The notes under the pieces are model-generated. The model was given only the letters and a program-made list of their open reading frames with translations, searched no databases and was not told the DNA's origin. Positions 50,501 to 63,756 of a DNA stretch of 64,000 nucleotides are shown here, piece after piece (position 1 is the stretch's first letter; every line of letters starts with the position of its first letter). The position numbers and the translations under genes were made by a program. The stretch comes from Numida meleagris (Eukaryota; Chordata; Aves; Galliformes; Numididae): the NCBI RefSeq assembly GCF_002078875.1, contig NC_034438.1, forward strand, positions 64,191,276 to 64,255,275, written 5' to 3'.

Positions 50501-53500
50501 TTTTGGCTTGGATTTTGCTGATTATTCCCCAGGGTTGTTGTCAGCATCCATGGACACCTCTGTGATACAGCCTTCTCAAAATTTTAAACCAGCCACCAGA
50601 TCAATCCCCATACAAGTTCTGTCTTCAGTCATCTGGCCTCAGGATCTCTGCAATATCCCCAACAAGCTCTGAAGAGGAGCGAGTAGAAGCATACTACCAC
50701 ATCAGTGCTCCTCCACTCACTAGATTCTGCTTACTGTGACTGACCAGTACAATTCTAAGACGAAAAAACGTTCTGTGGAGATGGGCAAAGGCAATGTGTT
50801 CATGAAGCTCAGAGAATAATGCTGTGTGTGACTGACCACAGCTGTTGCAAAGAGTTTATCTCAACACAAATGGGACGAGAAATTTTTTGTTACAGATAAG
50901 CCACTCTGTAAGTTGGGTGGATGAGCTGACTTTGTTACTACTGAGGACACTGGCATTTATGCTGGTGGCATAAATGTTTCTTCCTAAGTTCATTAAAAGA
51001 GTGTGACTGTCCCCTTGACTTAGCCAGACAAAAGCTGGGGGAGTGAATACATGGCTTAGCCCAACATAGAATATAAAAAAGAAGCAACTTGCAAAAGCAT
51101 TTCAGAGAGCAATGGGCTTGAGCTGGCTTCAACCCACATACTCCTTTCAGGCAATTGGACATGCCCAGCCTTGTGATGATGGATGCACTACAGTGTCTGT
51201 TAATGGGGATCACACTGGTATTGTAATTGAACTGCATATTGCGATTGCTGCATTTTGCCAAGTTCAACTTAGATTTCTTTTGTGTTTTCGTTATATTCTG
51301 TATCAGTCTGTTCAGTCAGAATTCCTGTGTTAACATAAAGTATTTTCAGATAAGTACATTTGATATTAAACAATACACCCTCTACTCTTGGGATGTCCAA
51401 AAGAGCCCCATCAGACTTTGTTGAACTCCGACACTTATCTGTGCCAAAACATATGTGCCCAATGACATTTCAGCAGCTTCTCTCTACTCTTGTTAACTCT
51501 GTCCTCTGAGAGAAGACAGCTGCTTGCTGTTTCTCAGTGTTCATTACTTTTCCTTCTTTCTTTCTGGGAAAAAGCTCTTGTGTTTCTCAGCCTCAGAAAC
51601 TAGCAAGTGACAAATTTTGTGCTTATTTAGAAATTAAGAAAAAGTGGAAGACCACATGGAAAGCTTTTACAATGGATTAACTGCTTTGTGCTCATACAAA
51701 CTGTGAAACTTTCTGTACTCCAAATTCCAGCACTTTCAGCTTACATTGTCTGGTTGCTCACATAGAGAATTATCCCAGAAGAATGACATTGCCCATATTT
51801 TTTAGCTTCTTAGATTGTATTTCTCTGTTCTTGTGTGCTCTGTGTAATATACCTGAGAAAACATTGCTTTTTGGGAGTCTTCAAGATAATCCAATCTATA
51901 AATGACAGATCCATGCAAAGAACACACTAGTCCCTAGCATTTTGCAAGTGATTTGGTCTAAAATGACCTTGCTATGATTTCTAAAGTGTTATTTTGTAAT
52001 TTAATGGTTCACATCAGTCCCTTGTCCCAAAAAATAAAAGTTCTCATTAACACACTGAATGAAGATGGAATGAGAGTATTGCATCCGTATGTGGTATACT
52101 CATTTTTCTAAGTGATTGCCTTTACTGCCTGGTTTTACACAAAAGGTATCCTGCTGGGAAACAGGTGCTATAATTGAGATGAAAGCCTGGTAAGTAAAAT
52201 TTATTCTGTAGTATACATTTAAAAAAAATATGTATAAAAGAAAACCAAAAGTTTTCACAGAATCTTCGTACTAGCCTAGCATTCTAAATATTTTCTGTTG
52301 GTGGATGAAATTTCTACCTCACAATTAAAAAAAACATAACACATTATAAAACATATTACAACTTATGTATTGCAAGTTATGATGTCAAATCATGCAAGAA
52401 GGTGAAGAAGAAGGCAGAAACAGTTATATCTGAGCTGCATTTCCAAATCAGACTATTTACTGCAATGCTTAAGGCAAGAAATGAGGGAAGGAGAGCATCT
52501 GTGTGTTGAAATAAAAGTCACAATGAAATTGCATAAATGCATTCTGCTTTTCTGCCAAATGGATATGCTCATCTTCAAAACGTTGAAGAGCAAAATCTCA
52601 AATGATCTTATTTTGATCAGCTATCTTAATTCATAAACACAAGCATTATTGGTTAGTTTAGCAAGAATGTGAAAGAACAGTAAGCTGAAGAACTGTATAT
52701 CTCCGTATATTTAAGTACTGAAACAAATAAGTCAGATTTTCAGGGGATTAGAAGAACAGTTTAGGGTTTTTTGTTGTTGTTGTTTGTCAGCTCATTTTTC
52801 TCTTGAAAGTAGCTAAAAGTACTCACCCCTTCACTGACTCATTTAGAGTTCTGAGGACTACCCAAGCTGAAGATACAGGATTGTGAGAATTGTCAAAAAG
52901 TTGTTCTTGATTTCCACACTGATCACAGAAAAAAACATCATCAAAGAAAAAGTGAAATAAGTTAAGCTTCACTCTCAATCAGACAGCACCACCTTTCTCA
53001 TTAATACAAACATTGAAATAATGACAGCATTGGTTTGGATAAAAATGAAATGAAATCAAATATTACCATCACTTCATCTAGATTAGAACAGTTAACATAG
53101 TGCAAGGTAAGAAAGCCTGTGTTGTTATGTTTTTAAGTTTTTAGCCATCATCTTGATTTATTATACTCAGATTATAAAGAGAAAGATGCAAATTAAACAG
53201 AATATTTGCCCCCAAAATGAGCAACTCTGAAAATAAATTTATTTAAATGTTTATCATCTGTTTATTTATAACAAAAAGGGATGGAACATGAAACCCACAA
53301 AGAAGACTTTTCCCACCCTAATAGCACTATTGCTTTACTGATTTTATGAAATACATTAAAACTGTTGAAATATCTATGGTAGTGCAGGTTAAGAAGTTAT
53401 ATGTATTTTCTAGCTAAATTCAAGTGTCATTTTATAGTTTTGTCCTGTCTTCAAAAAGTAGAGACAAAAACTCTAGCAGAAAATGAAATTAAAGGAAGAG

Positions 53501-53835
53501 GTCTGAAAGATTCTGTACATTGTTGTACATGGAAGATGCGTACAGTCTGTAAAACATCTCTGTGGGGGAATTAGGTTTCTTAAGACTGGGTTAATTAAGT
53601 AATTTTTGATGTTAAGCAATTCATCAGAACATTGATTTGAATCTCTAAAGAAGTATAAACACTACTTTTAAGAAAGAAATTACCTGAAAGCTCCCATCAC
53701 AAGCTCAAAGGAGCATCCTTCCGTGCTTGATATAAATAAATAAATGAATACAAGAGAAAATAGAACAGTCCACCCAGAAGTTATGTTTGTGGTATACAGA
53801 GCATGGCCGATCAGTTTTCTCTTTCTTATCTCCAG
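44551..53835. other. Noncoding stretch, nothing recognised
   Basis: 9.3 kb, AT-rich. I found no exon with good splice sites and no named repeat by eye. Old degraded repeats are likely but not assignable without a library. Confidence 0.55.
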
Positions 53836-53921
53836 CAGCTTCAGCAGCAAAAAACACTGCTAGCTCTTCTGCCTCCCATCAACAACAAATTCAGACATAT
53901 GACAACCGAGAATTGATGAAG
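53836..53921 (+). CDS. Isolated candidate coding exon, gene unknown
   Basis: A strong pyrimidine tract (53812-53833) ends in AG at 53834-53835, and the stretch ends AAG|GTAATT at 53921/53922. The 86 nt between are open in one frame for 28 codons after two leading bases: a Ser/Ala-rich start (ASAAKNTASSSASH), then QQQIQTYDNRELMK, ending on a whole codon. The other two frames contain stops. I do not recognise the protein. If real, this part of the window lies in a large plus-strand gene with long introns. Chance is possible, since an 86-nt open frame is not rare and I found no neighbouring exon. Confidence 0.35.
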
Positions 53922-54363
53922 GTAATTTTCTTCTATCAGGTATGAATAAGGATAATTTTCTGGCTCTGCACTGAATACAACAAAATGTTATATATAGTCA
54001 CTTCTTGATGACAATTCGAAGCTTTAAATGAGCCAGGTGCAGAGGTATTTTGAAAGCTGGTATTATACTTCTGGCCTTTTCTGTGCAGCACATGGATCAC
54101 TCTGAAAGCCACCCCATCCCTAAGAAGTTGTCTGAAGGCAGAGCTTGGTCTTAGCCAATGAATGTGTACTTCTGTTTAGTCTTCCAGTCCTTATTACCCT
54201 GGAAACTGAGAAAGAGAACCCTCTGTATTGCTTTCTGCTTTACTACAGAGTCCTACTACTTGAGTGCACAGGAGGTTACTGCCACCACGTACTGCTGCTC
54301 AAAACAGCTTTTAACATCACCCCAGTATATGCCAAAAATGTGTGCTGGATGTTTTCTGAAGTA
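53922..54363. other. Noncoding stretch between the candidate exon and the solo LTR
   Basis: Nothing recognised. Confidence 0.5.
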
Positions 54364-54369
54364 GCACAA

Positions 54370-54673
54370 TGTGGCAACCAGGCACGGACTCAGATGTGAA
54401 TGATCCAAATCATTTATTACAGGTTCTCACATCCCTTATGTACATTCACAAGTTTCCTCTTTTAACTTTCCCACCTGCCTTTACATGTCAGCAAAGCATT
54501 CCACAAACACTCCTTAACCGTGCATGCAGGCGCTTATCCAGTCAGAGCCATGGAGTTGCTCCTTTTGCTTTTCTCTTCTTCTGGAGATGTCCTTGGTTCT
54601 CAGCATTGCTTTCTCATGCTGTTTATCTTGCTCCACAGCTTCTGCTCTAAACAGTCTTTCTTGTATTCTCACA
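54370..54673 (-). mobile_element. Solo LTR with perfect 6-bp target duplication
   Basis: The 304-bp unit begins TGTGAGAATAC and ends GGTTGCCACA on the minus strand. It is flanked by identical GCACAA at 54364-54369 and 54674-54679. An AATAAA lies near 54413-54418 on the minus strand. TG...CA ends, 6-bp duplication and a polyadenylation signal define a retroviral LTR left after recombination removed the internal part. It shows no resemblance to the 210-bp LTRs at 4805 and 9343. A 6-bp duplication is usual for alpha- and betaretrovirus-like elements. Confidence 0.8.
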
Positions 54674-54793
54674 GCACAAGATAAAACAGACTGATGACAT
54701 GGGTGCAAGATTCAGGGCTTTGAATAACACAAGCAGAAAAAAAGAAACTGGAAGCATGAAAATTAAGGTGATGTCAAGTGCAGAATTATACAA

Positions 54794-54880
54794 AACCTCT
54801 ACTGCCATACCACCAACATCCACCTTTCATGTTGTGGACCAACAGAATTAAACAGGAGGCATTACTTTTGGAGCAGCCCT
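54794..54880. mobile_element. Mariner (Galluhop-type) right-end fragment
   Basis: Shares CCTCTACTGCCATACCA with the copy at 22975-23272 and ends in the same inverted repeat, GGAGGCATTACTTTTGGAGC followed by AGCCC, next to TA at 54881-54882. Confidence 0.75.
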
Positions 54881-56784
54881 TACACGTTTAAATATGTATT
54901 TTAACAGAAGATACTGAGATGTAAATCAATTGTTAAATCACTGAGATGTGGCATGAAAGCAGCAGGATAGAGCACATCAGTGTCAATAGGATTGAAGTTC
55001 ATATGGATCTTTTCCAAACTTAAATAATCCATACGATATTGATTTCATGAAGGTTTCTTCACATACAGATTCCAAATCACAAACAGCCATAAAGTGAGTG
55101 ATCTGCTGTTGTTTTTTTTTTTTAAGAACAACATCCATTACTTAGATGAATTTTTCTGTCCATGAATCCAGAGCTAGTCTGATACATCACACAGTGAGAA
55201 GAATAATAAATATTAGAAAAGCCTCAAAGGGCAAAAGACAGAACCAGAAATGCAGATTAATTTTGAAACTTCAACTACAGATAGTAATTTTCAAAAGTAA
55301 CCAGAGAAAAACTTCTCATCGAGACACCAGTCACAAAGTGGAAGGAAATCTTAACAAGTCTGGAAGACTAATTTGGTCAGTAATTCCTACTTTTCAAAGG
55401 GAAGCATTCAAATATCATGCTACACTGCTATATCTCTAACTGGGCATTCTGAAACCTTAGATATCTCCAAGTCACTGTTAAAATTCTGGTTGCAATTAAA
55501 GATCTCTGATATTGTTTTGAATACTAAGGCAAGACTGTTTTCACATGTACGTGTTCTTTTCAGGAGGTATGTGCACTGAGTATCGCTCCTAAGTGCAATC
55601 CAGTGCTCTTGGAAATATTTTTTTGACTCTTTGGAATGATTATTTTTATGCTACTCTTTGTAATACTCGTTTTTTACATTTCAATGCAGCTCAGATGTTT
55701 AAGAGTTTATATTTTCCTCTGACTTTCAAGAATGAAAGATGTTTTTTAGTAATCCGATAACTGAGTGAAAAACTCTTCTGTCATTTATGTTAATACTAGT
55801 CTGGGGTAATCATAGAAAAGTCATTTTGGTGTCTCTGAGTATTTAATAGTGGTTGAATGCATTAGATGTAACTGCAGTACTTCACAGTCTCAGGACACCA
55901 TTGAAAATGATAATACACGGAGTTGAAAGGGGGCAACATACTCTATTATCTCGGCATAGGTCACTTTCCGCTGCCTGAGATGTATTCAGTTCTTGTTGCA
56001 CCATTTCCCCTGGCTAGATCATGACTGCTAATCAAATAAACCAGTAGATAAATTGAAAAATTAGGGTGGGCGGAAAGAAGGGGTGAAGCAGAAGGGTGGA
56101 TATTCAGTCATGTCTTTATCAAAGGTCCAAAGGTTTCCTGTTTAGACTTTGCTGGACAGTAATATTGTCTGAATATGGTATCTCTGAAGGCACAACACAA
56201 TGAAATTTGCTTCCCATTGCCAGCTATTAATACAAGGACATATGGGAAATTCTCACAAATAATGACAGTTTGCAGTACTGGGACTTCCCAAATGAGAAAT
56301 GGAGTCTTTTTGACTAGCAACCAGAAACTAGTCTTTCCTCTGTTCAGTTTCTAGTCAGGTTTTGAATCGATGTGAACTTTGCAGCACCCATACAGTTTAT
56401 AGCAAGGAGGTCTTCACCTAGCTACAGGTAGTGCAGAGACATACTTCCTTTTGTTGGCTTGCACATGTTGTCTGGACATAAATATATATGTGTACATAGA
56501 TATATATTTATATATAAAAAGATAGAGTATGAACAGTATATACTTTTACTAATAAAAATAGTTTAGATCGATTTTGCAAGAACAAACACATATAATTAAG
56601 GACAAAATCCATTCATTTTATCACCAAAATGACAGAATTTGTATGAAGACCTAGGTCCTGATCATTCTTTAATGTCTAAGTGGACTTTTGGGATAAAATA
56701 TACCAGATAATCTTAAATTTTACAGTACTAATTATTACTTTGTTAGCATACATCCATAGATTTGTCTTCTGATATTTGCCTGGC
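54881..56784. other. Noncoding stretch, nothing recognised
   Basis: AT-rich; a TATA-rich patch lies at 56481-56516. No gene supported. Confidence 0.6.
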
Positions 56785-56915
56785 ATGGCTTCATGGGGCT
56801 TTGAGTAACCTGGTCTGCTGGGAGGTGTCCCTGCCTACATCAGGGAGGCTGAAACTAGATGATTTTAAAGGTCCCTTCCAACCCAAACTGTTCTGTGATT
56901 CTATGATTCTATGGA
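56785..56915 (+). repeat. CR1 LINE 3' end
   Basis: Plus-oriented terminal 130 bp of CR1: GGGGCTTTGAGTAACCTGGT, GGAGGTGTCCCTGCC, GGTCCCTTCCAACCC and the tail of ATTCTATG repeats at about 56893-56912. Confidence 0.9.
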
Positions 56916-57470
56916 GGGGTGCTCTGATAGCAAGAGGAGCAGATGTATGAGGCAAGCTGACAGACGGCTTCACATCTTCATGGTTGTGAAGAGTGTTCTC
57001 AGCTTCCCCAACAGCTTCTACCTGTTTGCAAGGCTGCAGTTTCTGCAGGAGAGGTGCTCTACACTGAGCCAGGCCCCATACTGTACTTTGTCTACCCCAA
57101 ACAAGCCTTGAATGCTGGGCTGTAAGCACCAGCTTCATGCAAGGAGGCCAGTGGTACATGGCCACCTCATTTCTCCAATCACTGGTACTACTGCAGGGAA
57201 GTGGGCAGGTCCAAGTGACTTGTGGGGTGGAAGAAGATGCTGAGAGACAGCAATACATCTGTATGACAAGCCCAGCAGAACTGGCAGCGGACATCATACG
57301 TAGTTTCTGCAGGGGAGGCATGATCACATTCCTTGTTTGCACAGTGCCAGTTACAATAATTCTTCTACCAAGATCTGGGCCAGAATGCCATTGTATCTGT
57401 CAAACATCATTCTTAATGAAGTTCATTAACTTTATTACGAGCAGAGGTAATCTGAAGTTAAAGCCTATTT
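56916..57470. other. GC-richer spacer between two opposed CR1 copies, origin unknown
   Basis: About 550 bases with higher GC than the surroundings. A minus-strand frame is open across most of it (56791-57342) but has no recognisable domain and runs into CR1. Short plus-strand readings look gene-like (for example HFSNHWYYCREVGRSK) but are broken by stops. A processed pseudogene or unlisted repeat is possible. Confidence 0.35.
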
Positions 57471-58117
57471 TCATAGAATCATAGAACGGTTTGGGTTGGA
57501 AGGGACCTTTAAGATCATCTAGTTCCAGCCCTGCTGCTACAGGCAGGGACACCTCCCTCTAGACCAGGTTGCTCAAAGCCCCATCCAGCCTGGCCTTGAA
57601 CACCTCCAGGGCAGGGACATCCGCAACCTCTCTGGGAAGCCTGTTCCAGTGTCTCACCACCCTCACTGTAAAGAATTTCTTCATGTTACCTAGTCTAAAT
57701 CTAACCTCTTCCAGTATAAAATAATTTCCCCTTGTCTTGGCTATACCTGCCCTTAGAACAAGTCCCTCCCTAGCTTTCCTGTAGGCCCTTCAGGTCCTGG
57801 AAGGCTGCAATAAGGTCCCCCTGGAGTCTTCTCTTCTCCAGGATGAAAAGTCCCAGTTCTCTCAGCCTGTCCGTGCAGGGGAGGTGCTCCAGCCCTCTGA
57901 TAATCTTCACGGCCCTCCTCTGGACCACTCCAACAGCTCCATGTCCTTCTTATGTTGGAAGCTGAAGATCTGGATGCAGTACTCCAGGTGGGGTCTCACG
58001 AGAGCAGAGTAGGGGGGCAGAATCACTTCCCTCGACCTGCTGGTCACACTTCTTTTGGTGCAACCCAGGATACAGTTGGACTTCTGGGCTGCAAACACAC
58101 ATTGCCATCTCATGTGT
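57471..58117 (-). repeat. CR1 LINE 3' fragment, well preserved
   Basis: Minus-oriented CR1 of about 650 bp beginning with the reversed octamer tail TCATAGAATCATAGAA (57471-57486). It shows GTTGGAAGGGACCTTTAAGA, GGACACCTCCCTCTAGACCA, CCTGTTCCAGTGTCTCACCA and GGTGGGGTCTCACGAGAGCA. It looks the youngest CR1 in the window. Confidence 0.93.
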
Positions 58118-58998
58118 TTAATCTCTCAACATTTTGTTGCAACACAGACTATGGAGAGATTCATTCTTTAGCACAGAAGCCTTCTGGTATAAAATCTCAC
58201 CAATTTTTCACTTGTTGTTAGAAATAATGGCAATTGCCCACATGATTTTTCCCCTAACACCTCTCAGCAAAACACAATTCACAGAAGAAAGAAATAATAT
58301 CTAGTATTTCAAACAGTCTTAACATTAAGAACACTTGGGGGAGAACTACCTTTCAGTTAATCTTTTAATGAGACTAGTCAAACACTAATTAAAGGAAATA
58401 ATGAATGGAAAGGAAAAGGCAACAGATGAATTTGATATGCAGTTCACAGCATGGGTCTAGGAATGGACTGTCATCTTTGCAATACCAAATCTCTGATATG
58501 ATCTAATAAAGGATGCTCCCCAAGCTCCAGACACTAGTCGTTTCTGACAGTTATTGTATTACTCACATTGGTCATTGAGAATTCTATTTATTTTTCCTTT
58601 TTTTCTATCGCTCTTTCTTGGAGATATCTGGAAATAATGAAAAAACAGACCTCTGAAGAAAACAGAATAGTGTGAGTTGCAATTTTCAGAATGATTGATT
58701 TACTGATACTTTTCTTTCAGGGAGGTTGTTTCTTCTTGGGAAAAGTAAATTCACAAGAGGCAAATTATAAAATTAATGTTGTATTATACAGCCTGCATAA
58801 AGTATGTGCATACTGAAATGACTAATGTCCTGTTAAGTGTTTGTTTTCTTTGTCATAGTTCATTAACTGTAACTCCTCTTCTGCAGCAGCAGCAGCACAT
58901 GACATTGACATTGTGAGCAGTTCTGCATATACTCAGACACAGATACAGAAAGGGAGACTGGTGGCTGGAGAACAGCTCAGCAAGAAGGGAATGGGGGT
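58118..58998. other. Noncoding stretch, nothing recognised
   Basis: No supported gene or repeat. Confidence 0.6.
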
Positions 58999-58999
58999 G

Positions 59000-59672
59000 C
59001 TGGTGACATCAAGCTCAAGAGGAGCCAACAGTATGCATAGGCAGCCAAGAGGGCAATCAGTATTTTGGATGCATTAAATACAGGATAGCCAGCTGGTCAG
59101 AAGAGGTGATTCTCCTGCTATATTTATCATTGGCGAGGCCTCACCTTGAGTATTGTGTGCATTTTTGGGCTGCATAATATGTCAAGGTACTTGAAAGTGT
59201 TCAGAGGATGACAGCAAATCTGATAGGATGTCCAGAAGGAATGTCCTGTGAGGAGAGGCCAAGGACATATGTATTGTCCAGTCTGGAGAAGGGGAGGCCA
59301 AGAGTGACCTCATTGCTCTCTACAACTTTCTGAAGGAGAGAAGTTGACAGAGAGGTGACAATCTCTTCTTCCCAGTAGCCAAGAACAGGGCACATGGGAA
59401 CAGCATAAAGCTGCACCAGGGAAGGTTCAGGCAGGACACTGGGAAACGTTTATTAACTGAAAGTGTGGTCAAAAACTGGAACCAGCTTCCTAGAGAGCTA
59501 GTTGATGCCCAATATCTGTCAGTGACCAAGGGAAATTTGGAGAATGCCCTCAATAACTTGCTTAAACTTTTGGTGAGCCCTAAAGTGCTCAGACTGTTGG
59601 ACTTCATGGTCTTTGAAGATCCCTTCCAAGTGAAGGACTCCTACTCCATTCCATTCCATTCCATTCCATTTT
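59000..59672 (+). repeat. CR1 LINE 3' fragment with ATTCC tail
   Basis: Plus-oriented CR1 of about 670 bp, with CCTCACCTTGAGTATTGTGT, GACCTCATTGCTCTCTACAA, CAGCTTCCTAGAGAGCTAG and GATCCCTTCCAAG. It ends in five CCATT (ATTCC) units at 59646-59670 in place of the octamer, which suggests a separate CR1 subfamily or tail slippage. Confidence 0.88.
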
Positions 59673-62600
59673 CTTTGTGTAGCCTGTGCAAGGACAATGA
59701 AAGTAGAGGATTTCTGACATGCTGGGGAGTTCTAGAAACTTCTTTCTTCAAGACTGAAGGAGTCAGTGGATGAGATGGTAGCAAAAGTCACCAAGTATCT
59801 TTTAAAGTCCACTGTCTTTCTTTTGTTTATTTTCAAGATTTAATTTTAAACAGTGGGAACACTCCGATGGTTCTTCTCAGTCTGCTCCTTATCCTATTTA
59901 TTTGTGGAGATCTACTGATTTGCTACAAAGGAGAAAAAGAAATGAAGGCAAAAGAGCAGACACCTGGGCTTATGGTCTATTTGTATCTACAAAGTACGGC
60001 TGAGTATTCATCAACCATTTTCCACTGAAAGTGTATTAGAATTCCGTAGTTTATCTTACGTTATTAACACAAAGAAGTCTGGTTCATGATTTCTTGAAAA
60101 TGGCAGCAGTAAATTTGTGTCTCATTAAATATTTGTCTAGCATCTGTCAAATGTCACCAACGACAAATAAAATAGAGTTGACTGTCATAAATGACCATGT
60201 AGAGCATGTGGTCATGATCTGGAAGCCGCTGTCCACATGATTTATTCTATAGCCTGTGGGTACTGACCAAGAGCCAATACTGTGCGGAAATTACTAGTGA
60301 CAACTCACATTTTTCCCTTCTGTTATTTAAATTTTCACAGCTCTCCCAGGGCAGAGATGCCAAATAAAAAACATTTAAAGGAGTATTTTGACATCTTATC
60401 TTATGACATGTTATTCTAATTGATTGTGTAAAAACATAACCTACAAGCCTTTTCTTATCCAAAGATAAGCTGAATTCTTGATGCTCAGTGTGAATCTGCC
60501 TGTGAGGATGAGCACGAACTGCAGACAAGCAAAGTTTCATTCTTTGCTTTTTCTGTTACCTTATGATGGGCAATATAGAAGAAACAGCCACCCCTTTTTC
60601 TCCTCAGTTTCATGCAGCAGGACCAAATATGTGCTTAAAGTCTAAAAACAGATGCCACAAAACAGAATACATATCAGACTTCTGTCCTTTTGCTTGCAAG
60701 TACTTGACTCTTTAAGATGAAGAAGGCATCTTCCTCCTGCAGTACTGAACTCATTCCTGAAATGCAACCTGCAAGTTCCTTCCTTCCTAAAGTGTCCAGA
60801 AAAATACCACGGAGACTGTTTCTAAACTGATCTGAATTGATGATCCCATAGCATTTGGTTTAGCCTTCATCTTAGTATGACAGAATCATATTTTGCATTA
60901 AACAAACCTAAGCTGTTTTTAAGAAAAAAACAAAAGGATTTATTTGTCAACAGACCACACTTCGAATCAGATAGAGTCTAGGTGCACTTTTTGTTCATTA
61001 TTAATATAAAACTGTGATCTCTAACAATAAATCTATTAGAAATACAGCCCAAGAAAAAAGGTATAATGTTCTGCCAATAAACTGATGCAATCTTCTAAGC
61101 CAAATATTGCCCAGGAATAAGTAATCCTCTTAGAAATGGTGCTTAAAATGTAGAAAGTGGCTACTCATCAAGAGTGGCTTTTAAGCTCTCAGATTTATTT
61201 CACTAGTGAAGAGTATTTTGAGTACCTTGAAATGTCAGTGTGACATAAAACAATCATTTGCTCCTCTCTTCCCCATCAGCTGCTCTGCAATAAGGCAAGG
61301 AAATGCCAGAGGACTAACTTTGCATCAGAACTGTTGTACGAGGGGGAAAAATGAAAACAACTGCCTGGATGGTACAATGATCATTTGGCAACATCTGACA
61401 CAGGTACTCCAACAGCACACAATCCATCACAGCAGCTTCTGCTGAAGGGCATACACCATGCTGGAGAGAAGTCCTCACTGTGTGCCCAGTTTAAACAATG
61501 AGGCTGAGCTGGATGGTATCAGTATTGTTGAGAGTTTTTTTTTTTCAGATTAATACAGGTAGAACAATTGAATTGGAGAAAGTTTGAAAAAAACAATGAC
61601 TGTTTCTCTATCTTCTTCCATTTGGTCTCCTGCATTTTGCATGCTTCTAGAGATATCTTCTCACAGTATCTCTGTGCTCTGGTTCTTAAACAAGAATTCA
61701 GGTGCCAGAGGTTCACTCCTACATCTCTACCATCTGTGTAAGGCAGTCCAATCTGTTTCTCTGAGCTATAAGTGAGTTATTTTAACATATGTGGGCCTGA
61801 CCCTCAGATCTTCCTCCTAGCTAAAGATATCATGGTGTTATAGGCAAAATGCAAAGTGATTTGATTACCTGCATTGCTCTCCTCTCCCCTTGTCCTCAGT
61901 GAACAAAGCTAAAAGAAGGCTCTGTAAGGCAAAACCTAAAGAAACAGTGACAAAGTAATTTCTACAAAGTCAGAGCCCAGTGGAGTAATTATCTACCAGC
62001 TGTGTAATTAAATTTCTTCTGCTGACCTTCTTGGGTAGGAAACAACTGCTGTTTTGAACGTAAGCTGTACTACAAATAAGTACTTCAGTTAAAATATGAT
62101 ATAGGTGGATGTGTGTGGGGGGGAGGGGGAGGGAAGCTGCTTATAAAACTAAAACTTCTGTAAATTTTCCATAAATGTAGCTTTTATATGTTTACACAAT
62201 AAAGTGCCAGCAAAACTGTAAGATTCTTACATAGTTTAGTACTTCTATTTTGGATAAGGTCAAACACATCAACACAACTCTCAACAGAAAATTTTGGTCT
62301 AAATTACTCTTTATGTTAACATATACACAAGAAATGTTACAATTCAACCAGTTAGGTGTCAGCATTCTCTTCTTCAGCATTATTACTTGAAACCTTAAGA
62401 CTAAGTTGTTGACATCAGACTCAAATTACCACTATAGTTAATAAAATTGTTAATGCTTCCATTCCTTTGAAAGCTCAATGTGTCTTGACCACCATGCATT
62501 GTTACAATGACTAGACCAAGTCTCTTTTAAGGCTTCTCATTTCTCCCGGGTAATGCCAAGATGTTCAAGGATTTCACTACATTTCCATGATTCATGAGAA

Positions 62601-63756
62601 ACTTTTAGGGCATGTGCAAAGCCCTAGGGAATTGCAGAGATAATTTGGGGATTATTTATTGGAGAGGGGGAGGGATCCAAAGGGGTGGAGGAATGAGCAA
62701 AAGTAACAAAAAGCTTTTTTTTGACAGACTTACATAAAAAGAAGATCATGTGAAGCATGAGTAATTCTTAAGGAATATTTTACTCAAAACACACATTGCA
62801 AGATCGATCAAATGGCTATTATAAAAGGCAAAGCATTGAACTGATAGCAAAAGGTGGGAGTAGCTTGATCATCGACAGAAAAAAAGGACAACACATTCTA
62901 GGAAGTGTTAGCAAGACTCTTAATTTCTCCCTTATGTTCCAAACATGAATATCATATAAACTGCTCTTCAGCAGATTTGCAGAAAAATGTGTAGAGATAC
63001 TGATGAAAGTTTACAAATATAAAGCTAGTATAGGTTAAAACTGCTAGCACTCTAAGGCTGAGGAAAGGGCTCATCTGTGAAGATGAGGATAAGTTTTAAA
63101 CACTAGATCTTTGTCAGATCTTCCAAGTGCTTTTAATTTTTCATGTCAAATAAAATTATCACATGTTCAGTAAAATTCAGACCTATGTAATGGTTTTATT
63201 TTGGTTAGTCTGACATGCAGACATATTTAGCGTGCAGTCTTAGTACAGCAGAAATGAGCCCCATAAATATTTATTCAGAATGACAGAATTCAGTAGCAGT
63301 TTGACTCAGTCACTGAACTTAGCGAGTTCAAACTTATTTTCAAGCTAGCAATGAATTAGCTCCTCAGTCAGTCTTCAAAATCATCTCCTGCAAACCCAGT
63401 ACATGAAATTCCATCTGCCTTTTCCAGTCTGAATAGATTTCTTCCCTTATCTGTAGGTAAACTACACTGCAATCTGAACTGAAAAAAAAGAAGAAATGAA
63501 AAACAATTCTGCAAACAGTAAAACAGTAAACCTTTTAGCAGAGTTTAGCTCTATAATTTCACAGCATACTTCAGCATATACTGACTTTCTGACCTGCCAC
63601 GCACTGGATTAGTAGTTAAGATAGGTGTGAAGAGAAATTTTAAACAGAAAAAAAAATCTCTAGTGATTGACTGATGAAATTTTAATGTTTTTCATTCAAA
63701 ATACATCACAACCAACCCATACTATTGTTTTAAATATAGTGTACTATCTTGCTTTA
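59673..63756. other. Noncoding stretch, nothing recognised
   Basis: 4.1 kb, AT-rich, with a purine-rich GGGGGGGAGGGGGAGGG patch near 62118-62135. No gene supported. Confidence 0.6.

Noticed and set aside
56791..57342. A 183-codon minus-strand frame
   Set aside because: It begins in the GC-rich spacer and runs into a CR1 end, with no domain and no splice context. Kept only as an unexplained spacer.
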